Shown here: one piece after another, positions 1 through 8,518 of the stretch
How the letters are laid out: each line of letters begins with the position of its first letter
How positions within the stretch are numbered: the first letter of the stretch is position 1
NCBI GenBank assembly: GCA_049318625.1
Contig: JBMOGA010000015.1
Location: 4,035 to 68,034, forward strand
Reading direction: 5' to 3'
DNA: 64,000 nucleotides
Origin: JBMOGA01 sp049318625
GTDB taxonomy: Bacteria > Pseudomonadota > Alphaproteobacteria > Rhizobiales > Hyphomicrobiaceae
Program-made: the position numbers and the translations under genes
Notes under the pieces: model-generated
The model's input: the letters and a program-made list of their open reading frames with translations, nothing else
Database searches by the model: none
What the model was told of the DNA's origin: nothing

Positions 1-1
1 C

Positions 2-1156
2 GTCCCCGAGGACGTGCTGACCGCGCCCTTGCAGGCGGAGCACGTCCAGCCGCAGGCCCCTATGAGCGCCGCGCCCGATCCGCGCGGGCTCGAAACGCTG
101 CGGGCCGCCATCGCCCGCGCGGACCGGCCGCTGGTGATCGCGGGCAGCCAGATCGAGAGGCCGGACGCGCGCGAAAAACTGCTCGCGTTCCTCGAGGTCT
201 GGAACCTGCCGTCCGTGGTCTCGTTCCGCCGCCAGGATCTCCTGCCCAACGGCCATAGGCTCTATGCCGGAGACATGGGGCTCGCCAACCCCGAGCCGCA
301 GATGGCGGTGCTGCGAGATTGCGACCTGCTCATCGTCCTCGGCGCCCGGTTGAGCGACATCACCACGCAAGGCTACGTGTTTCCGCGGCTCGTGCGCCCC
401 GCCCAGATGCTGGTGCACGTGCACGCCGATCCCGCGGCGCTCGGCACACACTTCGCCTGCGACCTCGCGATGGCCTGCAGCCCGGTGGCAATGATGGACG
501 CCATCGGCGCCCCGCCGGCACGGCTGCCCGATCGACGGGGCTGGATCGAGCGGTTGGCGGCAGAGCGCAGAAAGATCACCGCGGTCCGCTCGCCGAAAGT
601 GTCCGACGGCGTGCCGTTCGAGCTGGTGGTCGATACGATCGGCCGGCACCTGCCGCCGGACGGCATCATCACGCTCGATGCCGGATCGTTCGCCGCGCCG
701 GCCTACCGGATTGTCCGCTTCACGCCGCCGCAGCGCCTGCTCGCTCCGATCTCCGGCGCCATGGGGTTCGGTGTCCCTGCCGCCGTGGCCGCTGCACTGC
801 GTGAGCCGCGCCGCACCGTCGTCAGTCTCGTCGGCGACGGCGGATTCCTCATGACCGGCGGCGAGCTGGCGCTGGCCATCGAGCGCAACTTGCCCATCAA
901 GCTGTTTCTGGCCGAGAATAGATCGTATGGCTCGATCCGCATTCATCAGGAGCGGGATTATCCGGGCCGTGTCGTCGGCACCAGCTTCGCGAATCCCGAT
1001 TTCGCGCTGATGGGCCAGGCCTATGGCGGCGCGGTGACGCGCATCGAAACACCGGCCGACGTGCACCGGATACCGGCTCTGCTGGCGGCGCCTGGTCTCC
1101 AGTTCGTCGTGGTCGAGACCAGTCTCCAGGCCGTGCTGCCCGCCTCTCGGACCTAG
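2..1156 (+). CDS. Thiamine-diphosphate-dependent enzyme, acetolactate synthase-like (5' end outside window)
   Basis: The frame is open at the left edge, so the gene begins upstream and the N-terminal pyrimidine-binding domain is missing. What remains is a central domain (about residues 20-180) and the C-terminal ThDP-binding domain. The latter shows GDGGF followed about 25 residues later by an Asn (LAENRSYGSI), the Mg/ThDP signature of the acetolactate synthase/benzoylformate decarboxylase superfamily. The substrate cannot be told from the sequence. The arrangement of the partial protein fits an ALS large-subunit-like catabolic or biosynthetic enzyme. It converges with the downstream hydrolase gene and has no evident link to the photosynthesis genes. 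Confidence 0.75.
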   Translation, partial: VPEDVLTAPLQAEHVQPQAPMSAAPDPRGLETLRAAIARADRPLVIAGSQIERPDAREKLLAFLEVWNLPSVVSFRRQDLLPNGHRLYAGDMGLANPEPQMAVLRDCDLLIVLGARLSDITTQGYVFPRLVRPAQMLVHVHADPAALGTHFACDLAMACSPVAMMDAIGAPPARLPDRRGWIERLAAERRKITAVRSPKVSDGVPFELVVDTIGRHLPPDGIITLDAGSFAAPAYRIVRFTPPQRLLAPISGAMGFGVPAAVAAALREPRRTVVSLVGDGGFLMTGGELALAIERNLPIKLFLAENRSYGSIRIHQERDYPGRVVGTSFANPDFALMGQAYGGAVTRIETPADVHRIPALLAAPGLQFVVVETSLQAVLPASRT

Positions 1157-1248
1157 TCCGCAACTCGCCGGGCGATGGTCCCAGCACGGCGCTCGCCGAC
1201 CGGATCATCGAACGAGAATCGACGGTACGTCCGGGCGCGCGACCCCTG

Positions 1249-2184
1249 TCAGCCGGGGCCGGAAGCACTCGGGGTAGCTGTGCCCACCGGATATGGCGGC
1301 TCCGGGAGTTGGCCCCGGGGATCGGCCATGGCAGGGTCCTTGAGCCAGGTCAGCACGTCGAGGTAGCCCTTCGAGATCCAGAAGTGGCCCTCGCCGTGCA
1401 GCAGGGTCAGCACGGCCCCCGGCACGTCGGTTTCGAGGCGGGCGGCCGCCGCCTGTGGCACGTTGCGGTCGTCCGTGCCGTACCAGATCCGGGTCGGCGC
1501 CGTGATGTCTCCGAGGTCAAAATCCCACGGCCGGCTGAACAGCGTCAGATCCAGCACGCCGCCGCGCGCACCGATCGCGAGCCCTTCGCGGAACATCCGG
1601 GCCAGCTCGGCCTGGACGGTCGGCGTGCGCATCAACACGCGGTCCGTCCGCACACTGCCGAGCGAGGCGAGCGCGATGGCGCTGCGGGGCGCTATGAACA
1701 GAAGCCGGCGATAGAAGCGGAAAATGGCGGTCGCCAGTCCCGGGATGTGCGGCAGCGTCCGGAAGCAGAAATTGTGGAACAGCCGCATCTCGTCCGGCGA
1801 CAGCAGATGCGTGGGGCCGAGCGGGCTGACCAGCGCCAGCCGGAGCACACGATCGCCGAGTCGCGCCGCCGTCGCGCAGGCATAGGGCGCGCCGCCCGAG
1901 ATCCCGATTACGGCGAATCGCGCAATGCCGAGACGATCGGCGACTGTAGCGATGTCCTCGGCGAACCCCGTCAGCGTCGGGCGCGGATGCAGATCCGTGC
2001 GTCCATAGCCCCAGCGATCGATGCTGATGAGGTTGAGGCCGAGGGCGGCGGCCTGGTCGTGCGCGGTCTCGTATTTGAGGCGTGACCCGGGCGTCCCGTG
2101 CAGGGCGATGACGGGCACGCCGTCTGGGGCGCCGTACGTGGCGAAGCAGAGGCGCCGTCCGCCTTCGAGTTCGATGACGTTCAT
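1249..2184 (-). CDS. Alpha/beta hydrolase
   Basis: A soluble alpha/beta-hydrolase-fold protein of about 311 aa. The oxyanion-hole motif HGTPGSR lies near residue 28, the nucleophile elbow is GISGG, and a catalytic His sits in LHGEGHF near the C terminus. These fit a serine hydrolase, but the substrate is unknown. The ATG at 2184 was chosen because the conserved fold begins a few residues later. A GTG at 2205 would add seven residues, and neither start has a strong Shine-Dalgarno sequence. It points the same way as the quinone-detoxification operon but is separated from it by about 160 bp, a gap in which I see no other feature. Confidence 0.75.
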   Translation of the reverse strand: MNVIELEGGRRLCFATYGAPDGVPVIALHGTPGSRLKYETAHDQAAALGLNLISIDRWGYGRTDLHPRPTLTGFAEDIATVADRLGIARFAVIGISGGAPYACATAARLGDRVLRLALVSPLGPTHLLSPDEMRLFHNFCFRTLPHIPGLATAIFRFYRRLLFIAPRSAIALASLGSVRTDRVLMRTPTVQAELARMFREGLAIGARGGVLDLTLFSRPWDFDLGDITAPTRIWYGTDDRNVPQAAAARLETDVPGAVLTLLHGEGHFWISKGYLDVLTWLKDPAMADPRGQLPEPPYPVGTATPSASGPG

Positions 2185-2346
2185 GGGGAGGTGTCCGTGC
2201 AACACGTCCAGGAGCAGCCGCAGGCGCGGGATGGCCCGGATCGATTGAGGTCGGACTGAGACACGGGCGAGATGACAGAGATATGACGCCGCCGCGGCGC
2301 ATGCCGCGCGTTTCGCGGTCGCGCCGTTGCCCTCGCAACCGCGGGC

Positions 2347-3309
2347 TCAGAGCCGGGCCAACGCACCCGCCAGTGCGGGCCCGAGCGGCACGATGCCATT
2401 CGGAATGAGCGCCTTGATCGAATAGTACCCCTGCTTGATGTGATCGACGTTGACCGTTTCACGGATGCCGGGGACGGCCAGCATCCGGTCGAGATAGGCG
2501 CAGAGTGCGGGATAGTCGGCGATCCGTCTCAGATTGCACTTGAACAGTCCGTGGTAGGCCAGATCGAACCGCACCAGCGTCACGAACAGGCGGATGTCGG
2601 CTTCGGTGAGCCGGCCGCCGACGAGGAAATCACGCGCCGACAGATGGGCTTCCAGAGTGTCGAGCATGGCGAAGACGTCGCGGACGGCCTCCTCGTAGGC
2701 GGCCTGCGTCGTCGCAAAACCGGCGCGATAGACGCCGTTGTTGAGGCTCGGATAGAGGCGCTCGTTCCAGGCGTCGATCTCGCCGCTGAGCGCCGCCGGA
2801 TAGAGCACGACCGACGGATCGGCGAGTTGGCCGAAGCCTGTATCCAGCATGCGCACGATATCGGCCGACTCGTTGTTGACGATCGTGCCGTTCGCCTTGT
2901 CCCAAAGCACGGGCACCGTCGCACGGCCGGTGTAGTGCGGGTCGGCGCTCGTATAGATCTCGTGCATGAAGGCGGCGCCGTTCACTTCGTCGCGCGTCGA
3001 TCCCGGTTCGTCGCCGAACCGCCATCCCTGGTCGGACAGCCGGGGGACGACGACCGACACGCCGATGACCGGCTCGAGCCGCTTGAGTTTGCGGGCGATC
3101 AGCGTGCGGCACGCCCAAGGGCAGATCAGCGCCACGTAGAGATGGTAGCGCCCGGCCTCCGCCGCGAACCCGCCCCGGCCAGTGGGGCCGGGGCGGCCGT
3201 CGGGCGTGACCCAGTTGCGAAAGCTCGACGTCTGCCGTACGAACCCGCCGGCCGTGTCGGTCGCCTGCACCGGATGCCAGTCCGACGTCCATTTTCCGTT
3301 GACCAGCAT
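2347..3309 (-). CDS. yqjG: Glutathionyl-hydroquinone reductase (Xi-class GST)
   Basis: 320 aa. It has the hallmark CPWA motif at residues 63-66 (CPWACR), the catalytic Cys of Xi-class glutathione transferases. These enzymes reduce glutathionyl-hydroquinones to hydroquinones and free GSH-linked intermediates. A thioredoxin-fold N-terminal half and an all-helical GST C-terminal half are recognisable, and the length is typical. The ATG at 3309 was preferred over an upstream extension because family proteins begin with MLVNGKW-like sequence and a GGGAG element precedes it. It is the last gene of a four-gene minus-strand operon with a DoxX protein, echoing the adjacent yqjF (DoxX) and yqjG of E. 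coli. Confidence 0.88.
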   Translation of the reverse strand: MLVNGKWTSDWHPVQATDTAGGFVRQTSSFRNWVTPDGRPGPTGRGGFAAEAGRYHLYVALICPWACRTLIARKLKRLEPVIGVSVVVPRLSDQGWRFGDEPGSTRDEVNGAAFMHEIYTSADPHYTGRATVPVLWDKANGTIVNNESADIVRMLDTGFGQLADPSVVLYPAALSGEIDAWNERLYPSLNNGVYRAGFATTQAAYEEAVRDVFAMLDTLEAHLSARDFLVGGRLTEADIRLFVTLVRFDLAYHGLFKCNLRRIADYPALCAYLDRMLAVPGIRETVNVDHIKQGYYSIKALIPNGIVPLGPALAGALARL

Positions 3310-3328
3310 GCCGGTGCCCGCTCCCGAA

Positions 3329-3880
3329 TTAGCCCGCGTGCCGTGCGACCCATGCCACGTAGCGGTCCATCCAGCCCTGCAGGAACGGGCGGCTCGCGGC
3401 GCCGATGCTGCCATCGGCATCGAACAACCCCTCCTTGGCCTGGATGAAGGCTTCCGGCTGGCCCATCGTCGGGACGTCGAGGAAGGCCAGGACATTGCGA
3501 AGGTGCTGCTGGGCGAGTGCCGTGCCGATGGCGCCGACCGAGCAGCCGATCACGCCGGCGGGCTTACCCGCCCATGCGCTCTGCCCATAGGGCCGGGATC
3601 CGTGGTCGATGGCGTTCTTCAGGACGCCCGGGATCGAGCGGTTGTACTCGGGCGTGACGAACAACAGCCCGTTTGCCGCCGCAATGTCGGCCTTGAGCCG
3701 CTTCACGGCCGGTGCCTGTCCGCCGTCCTCGTCCTGATTGTAGAGCGGCAGGTCGCCGATCTCGACGCGATGAAACGACATGTGCGCCGGGGCCAGTTTG
3801 GTCAGCGCTACGGCCAGTTTGGCGTTGAACGAGTCTTTGCGCAGGCTGCCGACGATGACGGCGATCTTGGAAGGGCTCAT
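3329..3880 (-). CDS. NAD(P)H-dependent FMN reductase (quinone/chromate reductase type)
   Basis: 183 aa flavodoxin-like protein. An FMN-phosphate-binding loop GSLRKDSFN lies at residues 11-19, and the TPEYNRSIPG motif near residue 80 is typical of the NADPH-dependent FMN reductase/quinone reductase family. It probably transfers two electrons to quinones or similar acceptors in the cytosol. The start is fixed by AGGAG 6 nt before the ATG. It sits between the VOC gene and the glutathionyl-hydroquinone reductase gene with short gaps (34 and 19 nt), so the three are probably co-transcribed and act on quinone-like compounds. The physiological substrate is inferred from context only. Confidence 0.85.
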   Translation of the reverse strand: MSPSKIAVIVGSLRKDSFNAKLAVALTKLAPAHMSFHRVEIGDLPLYNQDEDGGQAPAVKRLKADIAAANGLLFVTPEYNRSIPGVLKNAIDHGSRPYGQSAWAGKPAGVIGCSVGAIGTALAQQHLRNVLAFLDVPTMGQPEAFIQAKEGLFDADGSIGAASRPFLQGWMDRYVAWVARHAG

Positions 3881-3914
3881 GGTGTTCTCCTGTTGGGTCG
3901 ATCGTGTTGGCGCG

Positions 3915-4445
3915 CTACGCGGCGTCGCGCAGCAGGGCTTCGAGGTCGAGTGGCCGGCTGTCCATCGCGAGTTGGCCGTTCGCGCCGCGCGGCCAATCCT
4001 TCTCGTCGCGGTCCCGGTATAGTTCGACACCGTTGCCGTCGGGGTCGCGCAGATACAGTGCCTCGCTGACACCGTGATCGCTGGCGCCGTCGAGCGGCAC
4101 CCGCGCCGCCACCAGACGCTTCAGGGCGTCGGCGAGCTGGGCGCGGTCCGGATAAAGGATGGCCACATGGTAGAGCCCGGTGGTACCGAGGGGCGGCGGC
4201 GACCCGCCCTTGCTTTCCCAGGTGTTGAGACCGAGGTGATGGTGGTAGCCGCCGGCGGCCAGGAAGGCCGCCTGGTTGCCATAACGCTGCTTCAAATCGA
4301 AGCCGAGCACGCCGCAATAGAACGCCAGCGCGCGATCGAGATCGGCGACCTTGAGGTGGACGTGACCGATGCGCGTCCCGGGGTGGATCGGCCGCGGAGT
4401 CAACTCCGGCTCGATCCGCGGAAGGTTCAGAGCGTCTCCAGACAT
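3915..4445 (-). CDS. VOC-family glyoxalase/ring-cleavage dioxygenase-like protein
   Basis: 176 aa vicinal-oxygen-chelate protein. The motifs IGHVHLKVADL (His30), LYHVAI (His93) and GNGVELY (Glu141) supply plausible metal ligands for an Fe(II)- or Ni/Zn-dependent enzyme of the glyoxalase I/extradiol dioxygenase superfamily. Together with the neighbouring DoxX, FMN reductase and hydroquinone reductase genes it suggests removal of catecholic or quinonoid toxins. The ATG at 4445 was chosen because GAGGTGG is correctly spaced for it; an adjacent ATG at 4448 is almost on top of that element. Whether it cleaves an aromatic ring or isomerises a thiol adduct cannot be decided from sequence. Confidence 0.8.
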   Translation of the reverse strand: MSGDALNLPRIEPELTPRPIHPGTRIGHVHLKVADLDRALAFYCGVLGFDLKQRYGNQAAFLAAGGYHHHLGLNTWESKGGSPPPLGTTGLYHVAILYPDRAQLADALKRLVAARVPLDGASDHGVSEALYLRDPDGNGVELYRDRDEKDWPRGANGQLAMDSRPLDLEALLRDAA

Positions 4446-4485
4446 CATCCACCTCGTGGTTCGATTTTCTGACCTCGCTACCCGC

Positions 4486-4911
4486 TCAGTGCGCGGTGGC
4501 GACCCGGTTCGCGGAGAGCGTGGGACGCCAAGCATAGGCCCCATCCCCGAGCAGCGCCTGCACGAGCAGCGTCGCGGTCAAGAAGGCGGGAAACTCCCAA
4601 CCGCCACCCTTGGCCGTGAACAGCCAGCCGTTGCCGGCATGCTGCAACGTCGCGCCGATCAGGATGGGTACGAGCAGAAGGGCGATCGGGCGCGTCCACA
4701 GGCCGAGGATCAAGGCGATACCGCCACCGATTTCACCGGCCATCACAAGGTAGGCGAAGAATCCAGGGTAGCCGATGCTCTGGAAGTAGCCGACGGTCCC
4801 GGCGACCCCGAAAGTGAGGACCTTGAGCAGCAGACCGTGGGCGATCAGCAGGGTGCCGAGGCTCGTCCGGAGCAGCAGGGCGGCGTAGGGGGCAGTGCGC
4901 GTGTCGATCAT
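4486..4911 (-). CDS. DoxX-family membrane protein (YqjF-like)
   Basis: 141 aa, with about four hydrophobic segments (roughly residues 10-30, 45-70, 75-95 and 110-130), typical of DoxX/YqjF inner-membrane proteins linked to quinone or oxidative stress. GGAG 6 nt before the ATG at 4911 supports this start over the in-frame ATG at 4923. It is the first gene of the minus-strand operon and is divergent from the LysR gene across a 106-bp control region. In E. coli the homologous yqjF responds to quinone-like metabolites and depends on a LysR regulator. A parallel arrangement here is inference. Confidence 0.8.
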   Translation of the reverse strand: MIDTRTAPYAALLLRTSLGTLLIAHGLLLKVLTFGVAGTVGYFQSIGYPGFFAYLVMAGEIGGGIALILGLWTRPIALLLVPILIGATLQHAGNGWLFTAKGGGWEFPAFLTATLLVQALLGDGAYAWRPTLSANRVATAH

Positions 4912-4990
4912 GGAAATCTCCATTGGTTGGACGCCCCCCTTTGTGCAGCCAAGCGCATCTTGTGATAATCCGGGCATATAGAATATTATT

Positions 4991-5007
4991 TCACACCCGC
5001 AGTGTGA
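4991..5007. promoter_or_regulatory. Palindromic operator candidate in the LysR/DoxX divergent promoter
   Basis: A perfect inverted repeat, TCACAC-N5-GTGTGA, lies just 11 nt before the LysR ATG and about 80 nt upstream of the DoxX ATG. An AT-rich stretch (about 4975-4990) next to it could carry -10 elements. LysR regulators commonly bind dyads in such divergent regions, so this is the likely autoregulatory and operon-control site. It does not match the classic T-N11-A spacing exactly, so the assignment is by position and symmetry. Confidence 0.5.
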
Positions 5008-5017
5008 GGAATGGCGA

Positions 5018-5938
5018 ATGCTTGACCGTGTGACCAGCCTGCAGGTCTTCGCCCGGGTGGCCGCTCTCGGCAGCCTGACGGCCGCGGCTCGTGCACTCGG
5101 CATGTCGCAGACGATGGCCACCAAGCACATGGCCGCGCTGGAGAGCCGGCTCGGCACCCGGCTCCTGCATCGCACGACCCGCCGGCTGACCCTGACGGAG
5201 GCGGGCCGCAACTACCTGGAGGCCGTAGAACGTATCCTCGGTGAGATCGAAGAGGCCGACCGCGCCGCCGCGGCGGAGACGGTCGAGGTGCGCGGCACGC
5301 TGCGCCTCAATGCACCGGTATCGTTCGGTATCCGCTGGATCGCGCCTCTGTTGCCCGAGTTCGCGCGGCTGCATCCCGGACTGACCGTCGATCTCGGCCT
5401 CAACGACCGCCACGTCGACCTGCTCGAGGAAGGCTGGGATGTCGTGGTGCGGATCGGCAGCATGAAGGACTCGACGATGGTGGCGCGCCGGCTCGCCCCC
5501 TGCCGCACCGTCGTCTGTGCGGCCCCGGACTATCTGGCGCGCCACGGCCGGCCGCAGACTATCGCCGATCTCGCCCGGCACAACTGCCTCGGCTACACGC
5601 TGTCGCGCACGGTCGGTACCGACTACTGGTCGTTCGGCCGCGATCGCCGTGTCGGCATCGGCGTGAAGGGGACGCTCAAGGCCAACAACGGCGATGCCTT
5701 GGTGATCGCGGCGCTGGCCGGCCAGGGAATCGTCTATCCACCGATGTTCCTGGTCGCCGAAGAAATCCGGAACGGACGGCTGATACCGTTGCCGCTCGAT
5801 CACGAGCCGATCGAACTCGACGGCGTCTTCGCGGCCTATCCTTCCGATCGTCGCCCGCCCGCCAAGGTGCGTGCGATCATCGAGTTCCTGGCGGAGCGGT
5901 TCGCGCCGGTCCCGCCGTGGGAGCGGACGGCGCCTTGA
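5018..5938 (+). CDS. LysR-family transcriptional regulator
   Basis: 306 aa. The N-terminal winged helix-turn-helix spans residues 2-60 (SLTAAARALGMSQTMATKHM), followed by a linker helix and a periplasmic-binding-like effector domain from about residue 90 to 300. It belongs to the large CrgA/AaeR-like branch of LysR. It is divergently transcribed from the DoxX-VOC-FMN reductase-hydroquinone reductase operon, so it is the probable sensor of a quinone or phenolic inducer. Its ATG lies just after the dyad at 4991-5007, which would permit autorepression. Its 3' end converges with the small ORF on the other strand. Confidence 0.88.
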   Translation: MLDRVTSLQVFARVAALGSLTAAARALGMSQTMATKHMAALESRLGTRLLHRTTRRLTLTEAGRNYLEAVERILGEIEEADRAAAAETVEVRGTLRLNAPVSFGIRWIAPLLPEFARLHPGLTVDLGLNDRHVDLLEEGWDVVVRIGSMKDSTMVARRLAPCRTVVCAAPDYLARHGRPQTIADLARHNCLGYTLSRTVGTDYWSFGRDRRVGIGVKGTLKANNGDALVIAALAGQGIVYPPMFLVAEEIRNGRLIPLPLDHEPIELDGVFAAYPSDRRPPAKVRAIIEFLAERFAPVPPWERTAP

Positions 5939-5953
5939 GGCCGGCCGGGCAGC

Positions 5954-6160
5954 TCAATCCGCGATCATCGACATGGCGGCGCGCCGCTCGCTGCCCTTCA
6001 ACTTCAGGAACTTGCCATAGGCGGCCTTGATGTCGCGGTCGACCCCAGATTCCGCTGCGGCCTTCACGGCGAGGGTGGTCGGATGATCGGCGCCGCAGAT
6101 GAATGCCAGCGCTCCGGCCAGCCGCTTCATGGCATCCTGATCGAACTTCGTATCGTCCAC
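5954..6160 (-). CDS. Small hypothetical protein (68 aa)
   Basis: 68 aa, soluble, helix-rich and charged, with no motif I recognise. The GTG at 6160 is preferred because AAGGG lies about 8 nt upstream and the coherent protein-like sequence begins with VDDTKFDQDAM. Longer versions would add residues that look like non-coding translation. It lies alone between the convergent LysR gene and crtY, on the opposite strand to both. Confidence 0.5.
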   Translation of the reverse strand: MDDTKFDQDAMKRLAGALAFICGADHPTTLAVKAAAESGVDRDIKAAYGKFLKLKGSERRAAMSMIAD

Positions 6161-6321
6161 GGTTGACCCTTCCCGCACGTTGATATGTCGGCCCGTAAGG
6201 CCATTGCATAGCATGGTCCCGCGGCGATGCGCCTCTTGCCGCCGTCTGTTCCGCCACAGCACGTTCGGTCCCACCCGCTGCAACGTCTACGCGGGCCGGC
6301 GGATATCGGCTATTGTGAGCC

Positions 6322-7542
6322 ATGAGCGATTTCGATGTCATCCTAGTCGGCGGCGGTTTGGCCAACGGGCTGATCGCGAGCCGACTTCAAGCCCGCCGCC
6401 CGCAACTGCGGGTGCTGGTGGTCGAGGCCGGCGATCGGCTCGGCGGCAATCACACGTGGTCGTTCCACGCGAGCGACGTCGCGCCGGCGCACGACCGCTT
6501 TCTGGCGGCCTTCGCGCCGGCAACCTGGACCCGCCAGGAGGTGGCATTCCCGGCTTTCCGTCGCACGCTGGCCACGGGCTATCGCGCCCTGTCGTCGGAG
6601 GCGCTGCATCGGCACGTCAGCGCCCTGCCGAGCGTTTCGGTCGCGCTCGGCAGCCGGGTCGTGTCCATTGAAGAAGGAGCCATCGTGCTCGACGGGGGCC
6701 GCAGCATCCAAGCCCCGTGCGTGATCGACGGCCGCGGCCTCGGTGGGGCCGATGACCTGGCGCTCGGCTACCAGAAGTTCGTCGGGCTCGAGATCGAACT
6801 TCGAGAGCCGCATGGCCTCGACCGTCCGGTCATCATGGACGCGACCGTGCCTCAACTGGACGGCTACCGGTTTCTCTACAGTCTGCCATTGGCGCCGACC
6901 CGCCTCCTCGTCGAGGATACCTACTACGCCGACCAGCCCGAACTCGACCGCTCGGCGCTTTCCGAGCGCGTCCTCTCCTATGCCGCGGCTAAGGGATGGC
7001 ACCCCGCGCGGATCGTCCGGGAAGAGGCCGGCGTGCTTCCGATCGTCCTCGACGGCGCGCTTGAGGCGCTCTGGCCGTCCAGCGATCGGGGCAAGGCGCG
7101 GTCCGGCATGCGATCCGGCCTGTTTCATCAGACAACCGGATATTCGTTGCCGCATGCGGCGGTCGCCGCCGACAGCTTGGCAGCCAGCGATCATCTGACG
7201 ACCGCCGTCGCGGCACGCATCGTACGTGATCTGGCGGAGAGCAACTGGCGCAGCCAGTCCTTTTTCCGCATGCTCAACCGTTTGCTGTTCATCGCCGCCG
7301 CGCCGGCCCGGCGGGTCGACGTCATGCAGCGCTTTTATCGCCTCGGCGAGCCGCTGATCGAGCGGTTCTATGCCGGCCGGCTGACCATTCTGGACAAGGC
7401 GCGCATCCTGTCCGGCAACCCACCCGTGCCGGTCGTCCATGCGCTGCGGGCCATGGATCCGCGCGCAGCCGACGGACTCCGTGCCAGGCCGCGCCCGGCC
7501 GCCGCCGTGGCCCACAGCAGTTCCGACGGTCGCCATGGATGA
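6322..7542 (+). CDS. crtY: Lycopene beta-cyclase CrtY
   Basis: 406 aa flavoprotein of the proteobacterial CrtY family. The N-terminal dinucleotide-binding motif VGGGLANGLIA (residues 9-19) and the LGGNHTW segment are characteristic. CrtY cyclises both ends of lycopene to beta-ionone rings, giving beta-carotene at the cytoplasmic membrane. Its 3' end overlaps the crtB start by 8 bp, so the two are translationally coupled. The C-terminal 20-25 residues are low-complexity and lie over the crtB leader. A cyclase gene is unusual beside a spirilloxanthin-type gene set (crtC, crtD, crtF elsewhere in the window). Confidence 0.92.
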   Translation: MSDFDVILVGGGLANGLIASRLQARRPQLRVLVVEAGDRLGGNHTWSFHASDVAPAHDRFLAAFAPATWTRQEVAFPAFRRTLATGYRALSSEALHRHVSALPSVSVALGSRVVSIEEGAIVLDGGRSIQAPCVIDGRGLGGADDLALGYQKFVGLEIELREPHGLDRPVIMDATVPQLDGYRFLYSLPLAPTRLLVEDTYYADQPELDRSALSERVLSYAAAKGWHPARIVREEAGVLPIVLDGALEALWPSSDRGKARSGMRSGLFHQTTGYSLPHAAVAADSLAASDHLTTAVAARIVRDLAESNWRSQSFFRMLNRLLFIAAAPARRVDVMQRFYRLGEPLIERFYAGRLTILDKARILSGNPPVPVVHALRAMDPRAADGLRARPRPAAAVAHSSSDGRHG

Positions 7543-8518
7543 AATCGTCGCACTCAGCCGTGAGCGGATCGAACGGGGATCCAAGAGCTTCGCTCTCGCC
7601 GCCCGCTTGTTCCAGCCGAGCATGCGCGACGACGCCTACCAGCTCTATGCATGGTGCCGCCATTGCGATGACGTGATCGATGGCCAGGAGCTGGGTCACG
7701 GCGCGGTTCGCAGTCTCGACGACCGTGGTGCCATGCTCGCCGCGCTCGGCCAGCTGGAACAGGCGACCCGCGCGGCATTGGCCGGCAACGCCGACGACCC
7801 GGTCTTCGTCGCGCTCGCGCGGGTCGTCGCCGCGCACGACATTCCGCATCGCCATCCCTTCGAACTGCTCGAAGGCTTCCGGATGGACGCAGAAGGCCGC
7901 CACTACCAGACGATCGAGGACACGCTCTCTTATTGCTACCACGTTGCCGGTGTCGTCGGGGTCATGATGGCCCGGATCATGGGAGCCCGCGACCTTGCGA
8001 CCCTGCGGCGCGCCCAGGATCTGGGTCTCGCCTTCCAGCTCACCAACATCGCCCGCGACGTCGTGGCCGATGCCGAGGCGGGCCGTGTCTACCTGCCGCA
8101 ACAGTGGCTCGACGAGGCGGGCTTGAAGCGAAGCGACATTCTCGATCCGGGCCGGCGCACGCAGCTCGCGGCCGTCGTACACCGCCTTCTCCATGTGGCC
8201 GAGCCCTACTACAAGTCGTCGGGCCGCGGACTGGCGGAGCTGCCCTGGCGCGCCGCGTGGGCGGTGGCGGCCGCCGGAACCGTCTACCGCGAGATCGGCG
8301 AGGTGGTGAAGAACCGTGGCCCCGCCGCCTGGGATCGACGCGCCGTGGTCAGGCGTCGGCGCAAGATCGGTGCCGTCGTAACGGGGCTGGCGATGGCGCT
8401 GGCCTCACGGTTGCCGGCGGCCTCGCGCGCGGATTCACCGCGCGACCCGACGCTCTGGACCAAACCGGAACTGACCGAGAATGCGCCGGACGCCCGTCAG
8501 AGGGCTGCCTCCGGCTGA
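7535..8518 (+). CDS. crtB: Phytoene synthase CrtB
   Basis: 327 aa squalene/phytoene synthase fold. The two Asp-rich motifs that bind diphosphate-Mg are visible as DDVID (residues 45-49) and NIARDVVAD (about 171-179). It condenses two GGPP molecules to 15-cis-phytoene. The ATG at 7535 overlaps the end of crtY. This is the only phytoene synthase gene in the window, so both the acyclic and the cyclic carotenoid branches should depend on it. Its 3' end overlaps the convergent crtW gene by 22 bp. Confidence 0.93.
   Translation: MDEIVALSRERIERGSKSFALAARLFQPSMRDDAYQLYAWCRHCDDVIDGQELGHGAVRSLDDRGAMLAALGQLEQATRAALAGNADDPVFVALARVVAAHDIPHRHPFELLEGFRMDAEGRHYQTIEDTLSYCYHVAGVVGVMMARIMGARDLATLRRAQDLGLAFQLTNIARDVVADAEAGRVYLPQQWLDEAGLKRSDILDPGRRTQLAAVVHRLLHVAEPYYKSSGRGLAELPWRAAWAVAAAGTVYREIGEVVKNRGPAAWDRRAVVRRRRKIGAVVTGLAMALASRLPAASRADSPRDPTLWTKPELTENAPDARQRAASG

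Noticed and set aside
6161..6321. A PpsR site before crtY (TGTC near 6186)
   Set aside because: The matching right arm is GCCA rather than GACA and the centre is GC-rich, so it does not fit the consensus.
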